A stretch of DNA of 42,636 bases from Sphingomonas bacterium (GCA_028823055.1 JAPKCG010000002.1:1-42636), one strand, 5' to 3'. Positions 9,084 through 18,536 are shown, numbered from the stretch's first letter. Notes: generated by a model from the sequence alone, not told the origin. Numbers and translations are program-made.

Positions 9084-10025
9084 CTATTGCTCCCTAACAA
9101 TCTGGACGCGGGTTTGCCGCTTCCCGACGCCAGCAATCATCACGGCTTCATCGAACACCTGATCGACAATGTATCGGTCCCCTTGGACGCGATAATTGAC
9201 CAGCGATGTGTCCTCCGTCTTCTTGATGCTGCCACCGGCACGGACCACGAGCAGCGAAGGGGCTTCCGTTTGCTTCATAGCTTCCGGCATTTCGATGATG
9301 GTCTTGACGCCATCATTGAAAACGCGAACCGGCTTCCACCTGGCTCTGCCCTTCACACTGTAATTGAAGCTCAGGTTGGACAGATATTCCGCCGCCGGGC
9401 GACCAGCGCCGCCGGCCGAGGCCGCGCCACCGCCGGGCACCGCGAGCGTTCGTTCATTCCGCACAACCTCATTGTGCGCTTTGAGAGCCGCCCATTTGGC
9501 GGTCACGTCGTCAGGGTATTGGAACGCCACGCGGGGCATGAATTGGGTGCGATGCGAGATCAGGCGCATATGATAGGTGCGCCGATCCGTCGTCACCACC
9601 AGCGAGGTCGAAAGGTTCACGTCCATAGGTTTGATGATGAGGTGTTGCGTTTCGTTCGGCCCTGAGTTCGAGACAGCCGGTTCGATCAGCCAGCGGGCGC
9701 TATCGCCCACGTTGATCGAGTTGACCTGTTCCCCGGCCTGTAGCTGCACGTCGCAGATTTGCAGGACCGCGCAGACGATCGACGGTTCGGCCGCTCCAAA
9801 CAGGAAGACCACCGCACCTTCCGCGCCGGCAACGGGACGCTGCCCGGTTGCGCTGCGATCGAGCCAATCTTGCGAGATCGCCAGCCCGTCGCGTTCCGAG
9901 GGCGTCAACGTCGGATTGGTCGGGTTGAAATAGGTCGGCGTAGAATCCTGCGCCGGGGCGTCCTGTGCCATCGCCAAAGTAGGGATCGAGCAGAGCAGTG
10001 CCGCGAGAATGATATTCCGTTTCAT
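9084..10025 (-). CDS. trbG: TrbG/VirB9-like protein
   Basis: 313 aa; signal peptide, DSARWLIEPAVS...HLIIKPMDVNLSTSLVVTTDRRTYHMRLISH. Confidence 0.92.
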   Translation of the reverse strand: MKRNIILAALLCSIPTLAMAQDAPAQDSTPTYFNPTNPTLTPSERDGLAISQDWLDRSATGQRPVAGAEGAVVFLFGAAEPSIVCAVLQICDVQLQAGEQVNSINVGDSARWLIEPAVSNSGPNETQHLIIKPMDVNLSTSLVVTTDRRTYHMRLISHRTQFMPRVAFQYPDDVTAKWAALKAHNEVVRNERTLAVPGGGAASAGGAGRPAAEYLSNLSFNYSVKGRARWKPVRVFNDGVKTIIEMPEAMKQTEAPSLLVVRAGGSIKKTEDTSLVNYRVQGDRYIVDQVFDEAVMIAGVGKRQTRVQIVREQ

Positions 10026-10040
10026 GTGCCAATCCCTCCC

Positions 10041-10751
10041 TTAGAGTGTGCGCGACCACGAGTAATCGCTGACGTAAATGCCGAGCGGATTATCGTGGAC
10101 TTGCTGTTCGGTTGTGCCGGTGTTCGGGGCCAAGACCTTGATCGTGACAAGAGCCCGCCACTTCATCGGCGGTTGAATAAGGCCGCCTTGCCGATCGCGT
10201 TCGGTTTCGGTCCAATCGACCTGCCACGTCTGCGATGTTTGCGGGATCACCGATGCGATTTCGATGCTGACAGTCTTTGTCTCAGCCCGCTTGAAGGGCG
10301 TCGTCTCTTGATTGCCGTTCAGCCAATCGTTCATTTTCTGCGTCGCCGGATCGTTCGGCAGCAGCATCGAATAGACCCGGAAAATACCTTGCCGTTGCAG
10401 GGCTATGTCGGAGGTTACGAAGCGGGCGCTTTGAATGAACGATCCGAGTTGAGCCTGTATGACGCGAGCATCGACCGGGGCCGCCCGATCCGCGCGCGTG
10501 GTCGCGACGGCCGAGCCAAGGCTATCCACCTTCACGACGTAGGGGACGAACTTCGATTGGCTTCCGATTGAGATAATCCCGCCCACGGAGGCGAGGACGA
10601 TCAGGAGCGACAGGATCGCCACCAACTGCCACATACGCCGCGAGGCCGCGAGGCCGCCAACATGGTCGTTCCACGACCGCCGGGCCGCGAGGTAGGGGTT
10701 GGTTTCCTCGACAGGCAGGGAGGCGGCTCCGCGCCGCCGGAACTTGTCCAT
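10041..10751 (-). CDS. trbF: TrbF/VirB8-like protein
   Basis: Listed ORF extends to 10805; internal ATG at 10751 (MDKFRRRGAAS) avoids overlap with trbE. VirB8-like: one TM then NYHDNPLGIYVSDYSWSRTL-type C-terminus. Confidence 0.88.
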   Translation of the reverse strand: MDKFRRRGAASLPVEETNPYLAARRSWNDHVGGLAASRRMWQLVAILSLLIVLASVGGIISIGSQSKFVPYVVKVDSLGSAVATTRADRAAPVDARVIQAQLGSFIQSARFVTSDIALQRQGIFRVYSMLLPNDPATQKMNDWLNGNQETTPFKRAETKTVSIEIASVIPQTSQTWQVDWTETERDRQGGLIQPPMKWRALVTIKVLAPNTGTTEQQVHDNPLGIYVSDYSWSRTL

Positions 10752-10756
10752 AAAGC

Positions 10757-13291
10757 TCACGCCGCTTCTCCAATCATTGGTGTGACACCGCGCAGGGACA
10801 GCCATTCATCGACCCAGCGCGGGCCTAGACGAGCTTCCAGCCCCTTGATCGTGGCGATAGATTCCTTGTCGGTCGCACCGACGAAGGCGAGTGCAACCGG
10901 GCCGAGGGCCAGTTCAAAGAGCCGGCGGCCGTTTTCCGAAACGTAGTAATATTGCCGCTTGGGGATCGCGGTCGCGAGAATATCAATCTGGCGAGGATTG
11001 AGGCCCATGCGGCGGTAGAGCACCGACGTATCTTCATCCCGAGCATAGACATTCGGGAGGAAGATTTTCGTGGCAGTCGATTCCACGATCACGTCGAGAA
11101 TGCCGGAGTTGGCGGCGTCCGAAAGGCTTTGCGTCGCCATCAGCACAAGGCAGTTCGATTTACGAAGCACCTTGAGCCATTCCCTGATCTTGGCGCGGAA
11201 AGCCGGATGCCCCAGCATGATCCACGCCTCGTCCAGAATGATCGCCGCCGGCTGACCACGCAGCGAGCGTTCGATACGACGGAATAGGTAGAGCAGCACG
11301 GGGAGCGCATATTTCTCCCCGAGGTTCATAAGCTCCTCAATCTCGAACACCGTGAAGTCGGAGAGCGAGAGCCCGTCCTGTTCGGCATCGAGCAAGTGAC
11401 CCATCGCGCCGTCCACCGTGTATTGGCGGATCGCGTCGCGGATCGCTTCATCCTGAATGATGATCGAGAACTCGGAGAGCGTCTTACCCCCGCTTTCGTA
11501 CATATTGACGATAGCGTTCCCGATTTCGTTGCGCTGTGCTGGCGTCGTGATGACCCCATTGAGCGCGAGGATCGTGTCGATCCAATCCATCGCCCACGCC
11601 CGATCGCCCTTGGTTTCGAGGAACGCCAGCGGGCAGAAGGCGAGCGTTTCATCATCGCCGGCAACGGTGAAATGCTTGCCCCCGACAGCCTTGGCGAGCG
11701 GGTAGAGCGACATGCCCTTATCGAACGCGAAGATCGACATGCCGGGATAGCGACGGAGTTGGGCCGCGATCAGGCCGAGGGCCGTGGACTTACCCGCGCC
11801 CGTAGGACCGAACATGAAGCTATGCCCCACGTCCCGAACGTGGAGGTTGAGCCGGAACGGCGTAGAGCCGTTGGTGACGCCCTGCATCAGCGGGGGCGAG
11901 AGCGGCGGATACATCGGACAGGGCGCAAAGTTGAGGCCGGTCCAGATCGAGCTAGTCGGCATCAAGTCGGCAAGGTTCATCGTGTTGATAATGGGCCGCC
12001 GCACGTTTTCGACGCCATGGCCGGGAAGGCTCCCAAAGAAGGCTTCCAGATTGTTGATCGTCTCGATGCGTGCGCCGAAGCCGATCGCGGTAATCGCCTT
12101 CTCCAACTGGCGTGCAGACAATTCCACCTTGTCGCGATCGTCATCCATGAGGACCACGACGGACGTATAGTAGCCTTGAGCCACGAGGCCGCTGTTGACC
12201 TCTGCCATGGCCTGATCGGCGTCCTCGACCATTGAGAGGGCGTCCTGATCGATCTTGCCGCTGTTGGTCTGGAAAACCTGATCGAAGAAGCCACGGACCT
12301 TTTGCCGCCACTTTTTACGGAATTTTTCGAGGTGCTTTACCGCCTCGTGCGTGTCCATGAAGATGAACCGCGTTGACCAGCGATATTCGGTCGGAAGCTC
12401 TGACAGCGCCGAGAGGACGCCGGGCGTGCTTTCCAGCGGGAACCCGTCGATCGAGACGGTTTGAACGAACTTCCGGCCGATGCGCGGCACAACGCCTGTC
12501 CACATTTCCTGCCCGCCGATGATCGAGTCCAGATACATCGGGTTAGAGGGCAGGATGACAGGTTGGTTGACGCCCGTGGCGCAGAACTGGAGCCACCGCA
12601 GGAAGTCGCATTGCGTGACGGAGGAGCCGTCTTCATTCATCACCGAATGACCGTTCAGGCGCGTCAGCTTCAACGCGGCACCGAGCCGGCTTTCAAAGCT
12701 AACGATGTCTCGCTTGAACTTCTCGATTAGATCGGTTGTGCGCGCCTTTTGGGTCGGGCTTGGCCGATCGTCATCGAACATCAATTCCACGAACTTCTGT
12801 TCCGCCAGCATGGGCGGGAAGTAGGTGGCGGTAATCACGAAATAGCCCTCGTACATCGTCCCCAGCCCTTCAAAAAGCTGGCGGCGTTCCTCATCGATCA
12901 TTTCAGTGATCGGATCGGGGAAGTGCGAGAGGCCGCGTTCCGAGTAGTTTGGCGCAGGCCGGCGCGGCGCATCGACATGGATCATCCACCCATTGCCGAG
13001 GCCGGCGAGCGCCTGATTGATGCGGAAGGACACCATTTCACGCTGTTGGTCGGTGCTACTGGCGTTATCGTCGCCGGAGTAGAGCCAAGCGGCCATGAAG
13101 GAGCCGTTTTTGCCGACGATCACGCCGTCATCGACCATGGCAGCGTAGTTGAGCAGATCGGCCATTCCGGCGTCTTTTGAGCGGAAGCGATCCAGCTTGG
13201 TGGATTTTGCGTTTTTATAGACCAGCGCGAACAGGGCGACGATCAAGATCGCGCCCATGATCGCGATGACGATCGCGAGTGTCTGGATCAT
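10757..13291 (-). CDS. trbE: TrbE/VirB4 ATPase
   Basis: 844 aa; Walker A GPTGAGKSTAL, Walker B AAIILDEAWIML, VirB4 C-terminal ATQSLSDAANSGI. Confidence 0.96.
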   Translation of the reverse strand: MIQTLAIVIAIMGAILIVALFALVYKNAKSTKLDRFRSKDAGMADLLNYAAMVDDGVIVGKNGSFMAAWLYSGDDNASSTDQQREMVSFRINQALAGLGNGWMIHVDAPRRPAPNYSERGLSHFPDPITEMIDEERRQLFEGLGTMYEGYFVITATYFPPMLAEQKFVELMFDDDRPSPTQKARTTDLIEKFKRDIVSFESRLGAALKLTRLNGHSVMNEDGSSVTQCDFLRWLQFCATGVNQPVILPSNPMYLDSIIGGQEMWTGVVPRIGRKFVQTVSIDGFPLESTPGVLSALSELPTEYRWSTRFIFMDTHEAVKHLEKFRKKWRQKVRGFFDQVFQTNSGKIDQDALSMVEDADQAMAEVNSGLVAQGYYTSVVVLMDDDRDKVELSARQLEKAITAIGFGARIETINNLEAFFGSLPGHGVENVRRPIINTMNLADLMPTSSIWTGLNFAPCPMYPPLSPPLMQGVTNGSTPFRLNLHVRDVGHSFMFGPTGAGKSTALGLIAAQLRRYPGMSIFAFDKGMSLYPLAKAVGGKHFTVAGDDETLAFCPLAFLETKGDRAWAMDWIDTILALNGVITTPAQRNEIGNAIVNMYESGGKTLSEFSIIIQDEAIRDAIRQYTVDGAMGHLLDAEQDGLSLSDFTVFEIEELMNLGEKYALPVLLYLFRRIERSLRGQPAAIILDEAWIMLGHPAFRAKIREWLKVLRKSNCLVLMATQSLSDAANSGILDVIVESTATKIFLPNVYARDEDTSVLYRRMGLNPRQIDILATAIPKRQYYYVSENGRRLFELALGPVALAFVGATDKESIATIKGLEARLGPRWVDEWLSLRGVTPMIGEAA

Positions 13292-13620
13292 TTTTTCTTC
13301 CCCGGTTCGCTGTACCGCTTCCGCTGGCTTCGCTGATTATTTCGGAAGGGCGTCGATCGGGCCGCGTAGTAAGCGCGATATGCCCGGTGACGCAGATAGA
13401 CACCCCGGAGGAGCGGGTCGGACTTCGCCATAAGGCGAGCCGCCCACAGGCCCCCGAACCAGATGAACAGGCCGGCGATCCACGCTTTGGGTTCGTTGAT
13501 CGCCGGGCCGATCAGCCCGGCCGCCGCCACACCCGCGAGCATCACAAGCTCCCGGTCCCCACCCATGAACAGGTTGTTGCGGACACCGGAGCGACGGATG
13601 GGGACTGAGCGCAGGGCCAT
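13288..13620 (-). CDS. trbD: TrbD/VirB3-like protein
   Basis: ATG at 13620 within the longer listed ORF: MALRSVPIRRSGVRNNLFMGGDRELVMLAG. Confidence 0.88.
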   Translation of the reverse strand: MALRSVPIRRSGVRNNLFMGGDRELVMLAGVAAAGLIGPAINEPKAWIAGLFIWFGGLWAARLMAKSDPLLRGVYLRHRAYRAYYAARSTPFRNNQRSQRKRYSEPGKKK

Positions 13621-13621
13621 G

Positions 13622-14008
13622 TTAGGCGAGCCCCACCATGCTTGCCCCAGCCGGAACAACGGCAGCGATGGTAGCGCCGCCGCCAGAGATCGAGGACAGG
13701 ACAGCGTTCGCGCCGACGAGCAGCGAAGCGACCAGCACGAGGAGCAGCAGAGCACGGGCGAAGCCGTTCAGATCGCCGCCCATGACGAGCGCGCCACCAG
13801 CAACGACGATCCCGACGACGGCGAACGCATAGGCGATCGGACCCGTCGCCGACTGGCGGATATTCGTCAGGTAGCTTTCGTAAGGAAGGCCGCCGCCGCT
13901 TTCGGACGCCCAAGCGGCATGAGGCCACATGAACAGAACGAGGAGGGCGAGAGCCAGAAAGGCAAAGGTAGCGCGCTTTCGCGCAATCTCATTCCAGTAT
14001 AGTTGCAC
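13622..14008 (-). CDS. trbC: TrbC/VirB2-like major pilin
   Basis: 128 aa, signal peptide plus two hydrophobic segments ([45 protein letters not shown]). Confidence 0.88.
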   Translation of the reverse strand: MQLYWNEIARKRATFAFLALALLVLFMWPHAAWASESGGGLPYESYLTNIRQSATGPIAYAFAVVGIVVAGGALVMGGDLNGFARALLLLVLVASLLVGANAVLSSISGGGATIAAVVPAGASMVGLA

Positions 14009-14020
14009 GTCAGTTCTCCC

Positions 14021-14995
14021 TTACAGTGAACGAAGCCGGTAATTCCCATCCACAAAGCCCCCGACTTCGAGGATGCTTTCAATCCTCCGCCCCTCGGGCG
14101 TGCGAGCGATGTGGACGATCAAATGCACCGCATCCCCAATCAACGGTTCGATTGGCCGGGGCGAGTCAGGGTGCATACTGATAAGAAGCGCGAGGCGACT
14201 TAGGCCGGCCTCCGCGTTATTTGCGTGGAGCGTCGCAGCCCCGCCTTCATGACCCGTGTTCCAAGCCATCAGCAGATCGAGGGCTTCCGGCCCACGGACC
14301 TCGCCCACAAGGATGCGATCCGGCCGCATCCGCAGCGTCGTCTTGAGAAGCGCCGTCATCGAAACTTGCGGCGACGTGTGGAACTGGACGAAGTTCTCGG
14401 CCGCGCATTGGATCTCGCCCGTGTCTTCGATGATGACCAGCCGTTCGGTTGGATCAGTCTCTACCATGCCGTTGATGATGGCATTGACCAGCGTAGTCTT
14501 GCCCGAGCCCGTACCGCCGATGATGAGGATATTGCGATGCCGGTTGATGGCATCGGTAATCAGCGCGCATTGTTCGGCCGACATGATCCCGGCTTCCACA
14601 TACTGCGCCAAAGTGAAGATCGCGACGGCGCGCTTGCGAATGGCGAAGGTCGGGGCGGGCACGATGGGCGGCATCTGGCCCGCGAAGCGCGAGCCGTCGA
14701 TCGGGAACTCGCCTTCAAGCGTGGGTTGCAGGCGTGTCGCCTCTTTGCCGTGATAGCCGGCGACCGCCTTGACGATCGTTTCCGCGCGATTGGCAGCGAC
14801 GTGCCCGATGCACGTCATCTTCTCGCCTAGCCGTTCCTGCCAGAGCTTCCCGTCAGCGTTCAGAATGATTTCAACGGTCTTGGGATCGGCCAGCGCGTCG
14901 ATCATCAGCGAGCCCATGGCGCGCCGGAGCGTTTCTCTTGCGCGTTCCTTGACGGTGGCGGGTTCCGCTTCTCCGGTCATTATCGCTCCTGTCAC
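14021..14995 (-). CDS. trbB: TrbB/VirB11 secretion ATPase
   Basis: 324 aa; GGTGSGKTTLVNAIING, RPDRILVGEVRGPEALDLLMAWNTGHEGGAATLHANNA. Confidence 0.96.
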   Translation of the reverse strand: MTGAIMTGEAEPATVKERARETLRRAMGSLMIDALADPKTVEIILNADGKLWQERLGEKMTCIGHVAANRAETIVKAVAGYHGKEATRLQPTLEGEFPIDGSRFAGQMPPIVPAPTFAIRKRAVAIFTLAQYVEAGIMSAEQCALITDAINRHRNILIIGGTGSGKTTLVNAIINGMVETDPTERLVIIEDTGEIQCAAENFVQFHTSPQVSMTALLKTTLRMRPDRILVGEVRGPEALDLLMAWNTGHEGGAATLHANNAEAGLSRLALLISMHPDSPRPIEPLIGDAVHLIVHIARTPEGRRIESILEVGGFVDGNYRLRSL

Positions 14996-15022
14996 GCCAC
15001 ACTACAACTCTGGCAGACAAAC

Positions 15023-15048
15023 GATATACCGGATGATTCAGAAGCTCA
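15023..15048 (-). promoter_or_regulatory. candidate promoter of the trb operon
   Basis: Minus strand TTGAGCTTCTGAATCATCCGGTATATCG in the trbA-trbB gap; shares TCATCCG(A/G)TATATC with the klcA and kle promoters. Confidence 0.5.
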
Positions 15049-15110
15049 ACCCGCTAACGAGCAACATTTGCGAAAGACTCGCAAAGCTACGCTACGTCAC
15101 AAATTTGCAG

Positions 15111-15512
15111 TTATTGCTTGATCTTGAGCCGATCGTGGGCGGCTTTGTGCCATTTCGCGATCTGGAAAGCCTGATGCTCGTTAACTATGGCTGAGACGCG
15201 ACGATAACCCGGTGGAAGACCTAGCTTGCAGTCATCCTTGAGCACCGAATCCGCTAAACTCGCGTCCCAGCCATCGGTTCCTACAGGGGGCGGTTGGAGC
15301 AACGCCACAAGGGGCACGTCCAGCGCATCGGCGATAGCCACCATCGTATCCAGCGAAGGATTGCCTTTGGCATTGGTAACGTCGGATATATAGGAGATCG
15401 ACACGCCGGCTTTCGTGGCGAGGTCAGATTTCTTGAGCCCACGCAGGGCGAGGTATCGCATGATGTTGATGCAGAGAATTTTCCTATGCACCACCGGCTC
15501 CCCTCCCCTCAC
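15111..15512 (-). CDS. trbA: XRE-type HTH regulator in TrbA position
   Basis: MRYLALRGLKKSDLATKAGVSISYISDVTNAKGNPSLDTMVAIADALDVPL HTH; immediately upstream of trbB and divergent from ssb as in IncP-1. Start codon uncertain. Confidence 0.7.
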   Translation of the reverse strand: MRGGEPVVHRKILCINIMRYLALRGLKKSDLATKAGVSISYISDVTNAKGNPSLDTMVAIADALDVPLVALLQPPPVGTDGWDASLADSVLKDDCKLGLPPGYRRVSAIVNEHQAFQIAKWHKAAHDRLKIKQ

Positions 15513-15523
15513 CCAGCATCGCG

Positions 15524-15540
15524 ATTTTAGCGGCTAAAAT
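15524..15540. promoter_or_regulatory. KorB operator core (17-bp palindrome ATTTTAGCGGCTAAAAT)
   Basis: Exact match to IncP-1 OB consensus TTTAGCSGCTAAA; lies in divergent trbA/ssb gap. Confidence 0.92.
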
Positions 15541-15595
15541 TTTCCTTGGCGTTCGACTCTGTTTTTCACCCACGGCGACAAAGGAGTAGCGTAAC

Positions 15596-15943
15596 ATGAG
15601 CCTCAACAAATTCCTATTCACCGGCAACCTCACACGGGATGCCGAGATTGCTTCAACAACGGGCGGTCGCGCAAGGGCGCATATACGCCTTGCCGTGAAC
15701 GATGCGTGGACAGATGAACAGGGGCAGCGCCAAGAGCGGGCCAATTTCTTTAATATCACCGTTTGGGGCAGCGATGCAGAGAACGCGGCCAAGTATCTCG
15801 GCAAAGGATCGCTGATCTTTGTTGAAGGCAGGCTTGCGTCAACAGAATGGGAAAAGGACGGCGAGAAGCGATACGGTACTGACCTTGTCGCAACCCATAT
15901 TCAATACGTCGATACCAAAAAGCCGGGTGCGGAGATCGGTTAA
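15596..15943 (+). CDS. ssb: single-stranded DNA-binding protein
   Basis: 115 aa; NKFLFTGNLTRDAEI...FFNITVWGSDAENAAKYLGKGSLIFVEGRL...EKDGEKRYGTDLVA; close to IncP plasmid SSB. Confidence 0.95.
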   Translation: MSLNKFLFTGNLTRDAEIASTTGGRARAHIRLAVNDAWTDEQGQRQERANFFNITVWGSDAENAAKYLGKGSLIFVEGRLASTEWEKDGEKRYGTDLVATHIQYVDTKKPGAEIG

Positions 15944-15996
15944 ACCATCACGGCGGCGGGTCCAGAACTTGGACCCGCCGGCCTCCCCTTGCATCT

Positions 15997-16605
15997 TTAG
16001 GTCGTGTTGACAAAAGATTTCAACCACAGCCTTGCAGCGGCGAGGTTTAGGAAGCTCTCGAAGGATAGGACGGTTTTGTCGTAGCGGGTCGCGATGCGGC
16101 GCTGTTGCTTGAGTTTACCGAACATTCGCTCGACGCGATTGCGGTCTTTGTAGCGGCGGTAGTCGGGATGTTCGGGCAGCTTGCGGTTCGAGCGGGGCGG
16201 GATGATTGGCAGGATGCCGCGCATGAGCAAGCTTTCCCGGAACCCGTTGCTGTCATAGCCCTTGTCGGCGAGCAGCCCCTTGGGCTTGGGTAGCGGCAGG
16301 GCCATCAGGTCGTCGGCAGCGGTATAGTCCGATGCTTCACCGCCGGTCAGGATAAAGCCGACAGGGAGTCCCTGATTGTCGCAGCGGGCGTGGATTTTGC
16401 TCGTAAAGCCGCCGCGTGATCGACCAAAAGCCTGCGCAAGAGCCCCCCTTTTCCGCCCGCTGCCGAGACGTGGCCGCGAACGCTGGTACTGTCGATCATG
16501 TGCTGCCAGTCGTCGGTCAGACCCAGATCGACCAGCGTTTGCAGCAGGGCATCCCAAACGCCCTGTTCGGCCCAGCGCCGGAAGCGGACATAGACCGAGT
16601 TCCAT
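15997..16605 (-). CDS. IS5-family transposase, ORF B (C-terminal part reached by frameshift)
   Basis: ...FGRSRGGFTSKIHARCDNQGLPVGFILTGGEASDYT...LLADKGYDSNGFRESLL; stop codon formed with flanking TA. Confidence 0.9.
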   Translation of the reverse strand: MELGLCPLPALGRTGRLGCPAANAGRSGSDRRLAAHDRQYQRSRPRLGSGRKRGALAQAFGRSRGGFTSKIHARCDNQGLPVGFILTGGEASDYTAADDLMALPLPKPKGLLADKGYDSNGFRESLLMRGILPIIPPRSNRKLPEHPDYRRYKDRNRVERMFGKLKQQRRIATRYDKTVLSFESFLNLAAARLWLKSFVNTT

Positions 16606-16848
16606 TTGCCGTAGCGCTCGTGCATGTCGCGCCAGGGGCAGCCAACCCGCAACACATGCAGCATTCCGTTGAGAAAGCGCCGATTGTCGCCTGCCGGCCG
16701 CGCCCAGCGGCCTCGCTCAGACGGCAGCAAAGGCCCGATCAGTTCCCATTCCGCATCCGACAAGTCCCCACGATCCATGACTGCTCCCCAAAAAGAAGCC
16801 TTGAATCAGAACCTGACCAGTATGGGAATCCCTTTTGTCAACACGACC
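16000..16848 (-). mobile_element. IS5-family (IS427-type) insertion sequence
   Basis: Terminal inverted repeats GGTCGTGTTGACAAAAG (16000-16016) and CTTTTGTCAACACGACC (16832-16848); TA duplicated on both sides; two overlapping transposase frames. Confidence 0.93.
16347..16778 (-). CDS. IS5-family transposase, ORF A (N-terminal part)
   Basis: MDRGDLSDAEWELIGPLLPSERGRWARPAGDNRRFLNGMLHVLRVGCPWRDMHERYGKWNSVYVRFRRWAEQGVWDALL. Confidence 0.93.
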   Translation of the reverse strand: MDRGDLSDAEWELIGPLLPSERGRWARPAGDNRRFLNGMLHVLRVGCPWRDMHERYGKWNSVYVRFRRWAEQGVWDALLQTLVDLGLTDDWQHMIDSTSVRGHVSAAGGKGGLLRRLLVDHAAALRAKSTPAATIRDSLSALS

Positions 16849-16944
16849 TAGGCACTCTACTTTAGCACAACATCATTCTCGACTTGCCGGCGTTTTTCCA
16901 ACTTAGTTGCCAGAGCACTAAGTTGCGCGTAAACCCCTCGACTC

Positions 16945-17223
16945 ATGGCAAGAACCGCCCCCAGCGAATCGGCGACAGGCAAAAAAGCCAAGTCGCCAAA
17001 CGCCGCTTCCGCCAAGGTCGCGATGCGGAATCGTGCGGCCCGTGAAAAGGCCGCCGGGTTCAAGCACATCACTATCGCCTTGTCGCCAAAGGCCGTCGAG
17101 TTGATCGACGGCTACATGGCGCGCACCGAGTTCACGTCGCGTCAAGCGGCGCTGAACGCGATCCTAGAGCGGATCGCAGACGATATGTTCATGAGACAGG
17201 AGTTCGCGGCCGTGAGCACATAA
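16945..17223 (+). CDS. small basic ribbon-helix-helix-like protein, possible replication or copy control
   Basis: 92 aa; FKHITIALSPKAVELIDGYMARTEFTSRQAALNAILERIA looks RHH-like. Confidence 0.5.
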   Translation: MARTAPSESATGKKAKSPNAASAKVAMRNRAAREKAAGFKHITIALSPKAVELIDGYMARTEFTSRQAALNAILERIADDMFMRQEFAAVST

Positions 17224-17228
17224 ACGAA

Positions 17229-17249
17229 AGCCGGGCACGAGGCCCGGCT
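17229..17249. other. stem-loop
   Basis: AGCCGGGC-ACGAG-GCCCGGCT just after the RHH-like ORF; no T tract. Confidence 0.5.
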
Positions 17250-17407
17250 CCCTGAAATGCTGTTTGGGCAGAGACGCCAATCTCTGACCAGTCCACCGTC
17301 TGGACCTCCCACTTAGCAATTCACGATCCCCGGATCAAGAGAGCGCGCTTCGCGCCACGGAAAAGTTTTGCCTGCTTGCCGGCCCTTTTGACCAAAAGGG
17401 GACGACG

Positions 17408-18190
17408 ATGACGTTTACGATGACCTATCCGGCGACGCCCAGCGTCGGCGACCTGGCTACGCGGCTGATGGCCGACGCAGCCAAGGGGAAGAAGCAACGA
17501 GGCGGCCGACACATTACCGAGGTGCCGGTTCATGGCGGCAGCAAGGAGGCCGGCAGTCGCATCGAGGAGGCGTTCTATCGACGGCTCAGCGCCGAGGATC
17601 GAGACGACGCCAAGAGGGCGATCATGGAGGCGTTCGCCCAGCGGACGAAGCTCCGTCGAGAAATCCGGGCCGGCGAGCGTACCGAGCTTAGCGCGTTCGA
17701 TCGGCTATGCTTGAAGATCACGCGCAGCGTGCGCGACGTGTTTCTGGCGCTCCTCAATATGGAGCGAGCATTCAGGGGCCGTGTGTTCCCCTCCTATGAG
17801 CAGATCGGGCAGGAAGCGAATTGCGGCCGCACGACCGTTTGGGAGGCGCTGGCGGCCCTTGAGGCGATCGGGCTGATAGAACGGCTCAGGCGCTACGTAT
17901 TCACCCGCAAAGGGGGCCGCTACACGTCGGAGCAGACTTCCAATGCCTATCGCTTCCGCGTGCCCGAGCTACTGCGGAAGCTCTTTCCGTTCTGGCGTCG
18001 CCCCTCCCCTGTCCCGGCCGACGAGATCAGCCGCCAGCAGCAGCGGGCGGACGATTACGAGGCGATGCGCGCCACGTTGACCGAGGATGAGCGGATCATG
18101 CTGGACACGTCCGATCCCGGCCTTGGCCGGGCTTTGATCGCGCTTCGAAAAAGCGTCGCGGCCAAGGGTGGCGGTTCTTTGGATTCATGA
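17408..18190 (+). CDS. winged-helix/HTH protein, putative plasmid replication initiator
   Basis: 260 aa; FPSYEQIGQEANCGRTTVWEALAALEAIGLIERLRRYVFTRKGGRYTSEQTSNAYRF; occupies the trfA position downstream of ssb but shows no TrfA resemblance. Confidence 0.5.
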   Translation: MTFTMTYPATPSVGDLATRLMADAAKGKKQRGGRHITEVPVHGGSKEAGSRIEEAFYRRLSAEDRDDAKRAIMEAFAQRTKLRREIRAGERTELSAFDRLCLKITRSVRDVFLALLNMERAFRGRVFPSYEQIGQEANCGRTTVWEALAALEAIGLIERLRRYVFTRKGGRYTSEQTSNAYRFRVPELLRKLFPFWRRPSPVPADEISRQQQRADDYEAMRATLTEDERIMLDTSDPGLGRALIALRKSVAAKGGGSLDS

Positions 18191-18245
18191 GTCCGGAAAT
18201 GGGATTGAACCTCCCCATAAGTTTATCCTCTTAAGTCTATGAGGA

Positions 18246-18264
18246 GTTGCCCTAGCCGGGCAAC
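18246..18264. other. stem-loop
   Basis: GTTGCCC-TAGCC-GGGCAAC. Confidence 0.5.
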
Positions 18265-18371
18265 GCGCTTTGAAGACTGTTTAAACGCCAAAAGGGGGTC
18301 GAGTTCTGACTTCCCTATTGACCGGCACCACTTGCGGTTGTCGTGATGAGGCCGCTTGTTCAGCGCTGCAG

Positions 18372-18391
18372 CATAGTCGCGCCTGTCTATG
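18372..18391. promoter_or_regulatory. CATAG-N10-CTATG inverted repeat, copy 1
   Basis: CATAGTCGCGCCTGTCTATG, same spacing as copies at 42057 and 42387. Confidence 0.5.
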
Positions 18392-18405
18392 TTGCCGGCG
18401 ACTGC

Positions 18406-18424
18406 GATTTTAGCCGCTAAAATC
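18406..18424. promoter_or_regulatory. KorB operator (19-bp palindrome GATTTTAGCCGCTAAAATC)
   Basis: Exact TTTAGCSGCTAAA core upstream of klcA. Confidence 0.92.
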
Positions 18425-18507
18425 TTATCCCACCCAATTCGGATCAATTTGGCGTTGCATTTCAAAACCGTTTGGTAACTTTTAGGGTCGAAACAACTTT
18501 ACAGAGC

Positions 18508-18536
18508 TTGACATTTGCGGCGTATCATCCGATATA
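18508..18536 (+). promoter_or_regulatory. klcA promoter
   Basis: TTGACA-N17-GATATA; block to the ATG is near-duplicated at 25519-25599. Confidence 0.75.

Noticed and set aside
18190-18410. Iterons for oriV
   Set aside because: I looked for direct repeats in the rep-klcA gap and found only stem-loops; no convincing iteron array by eye.
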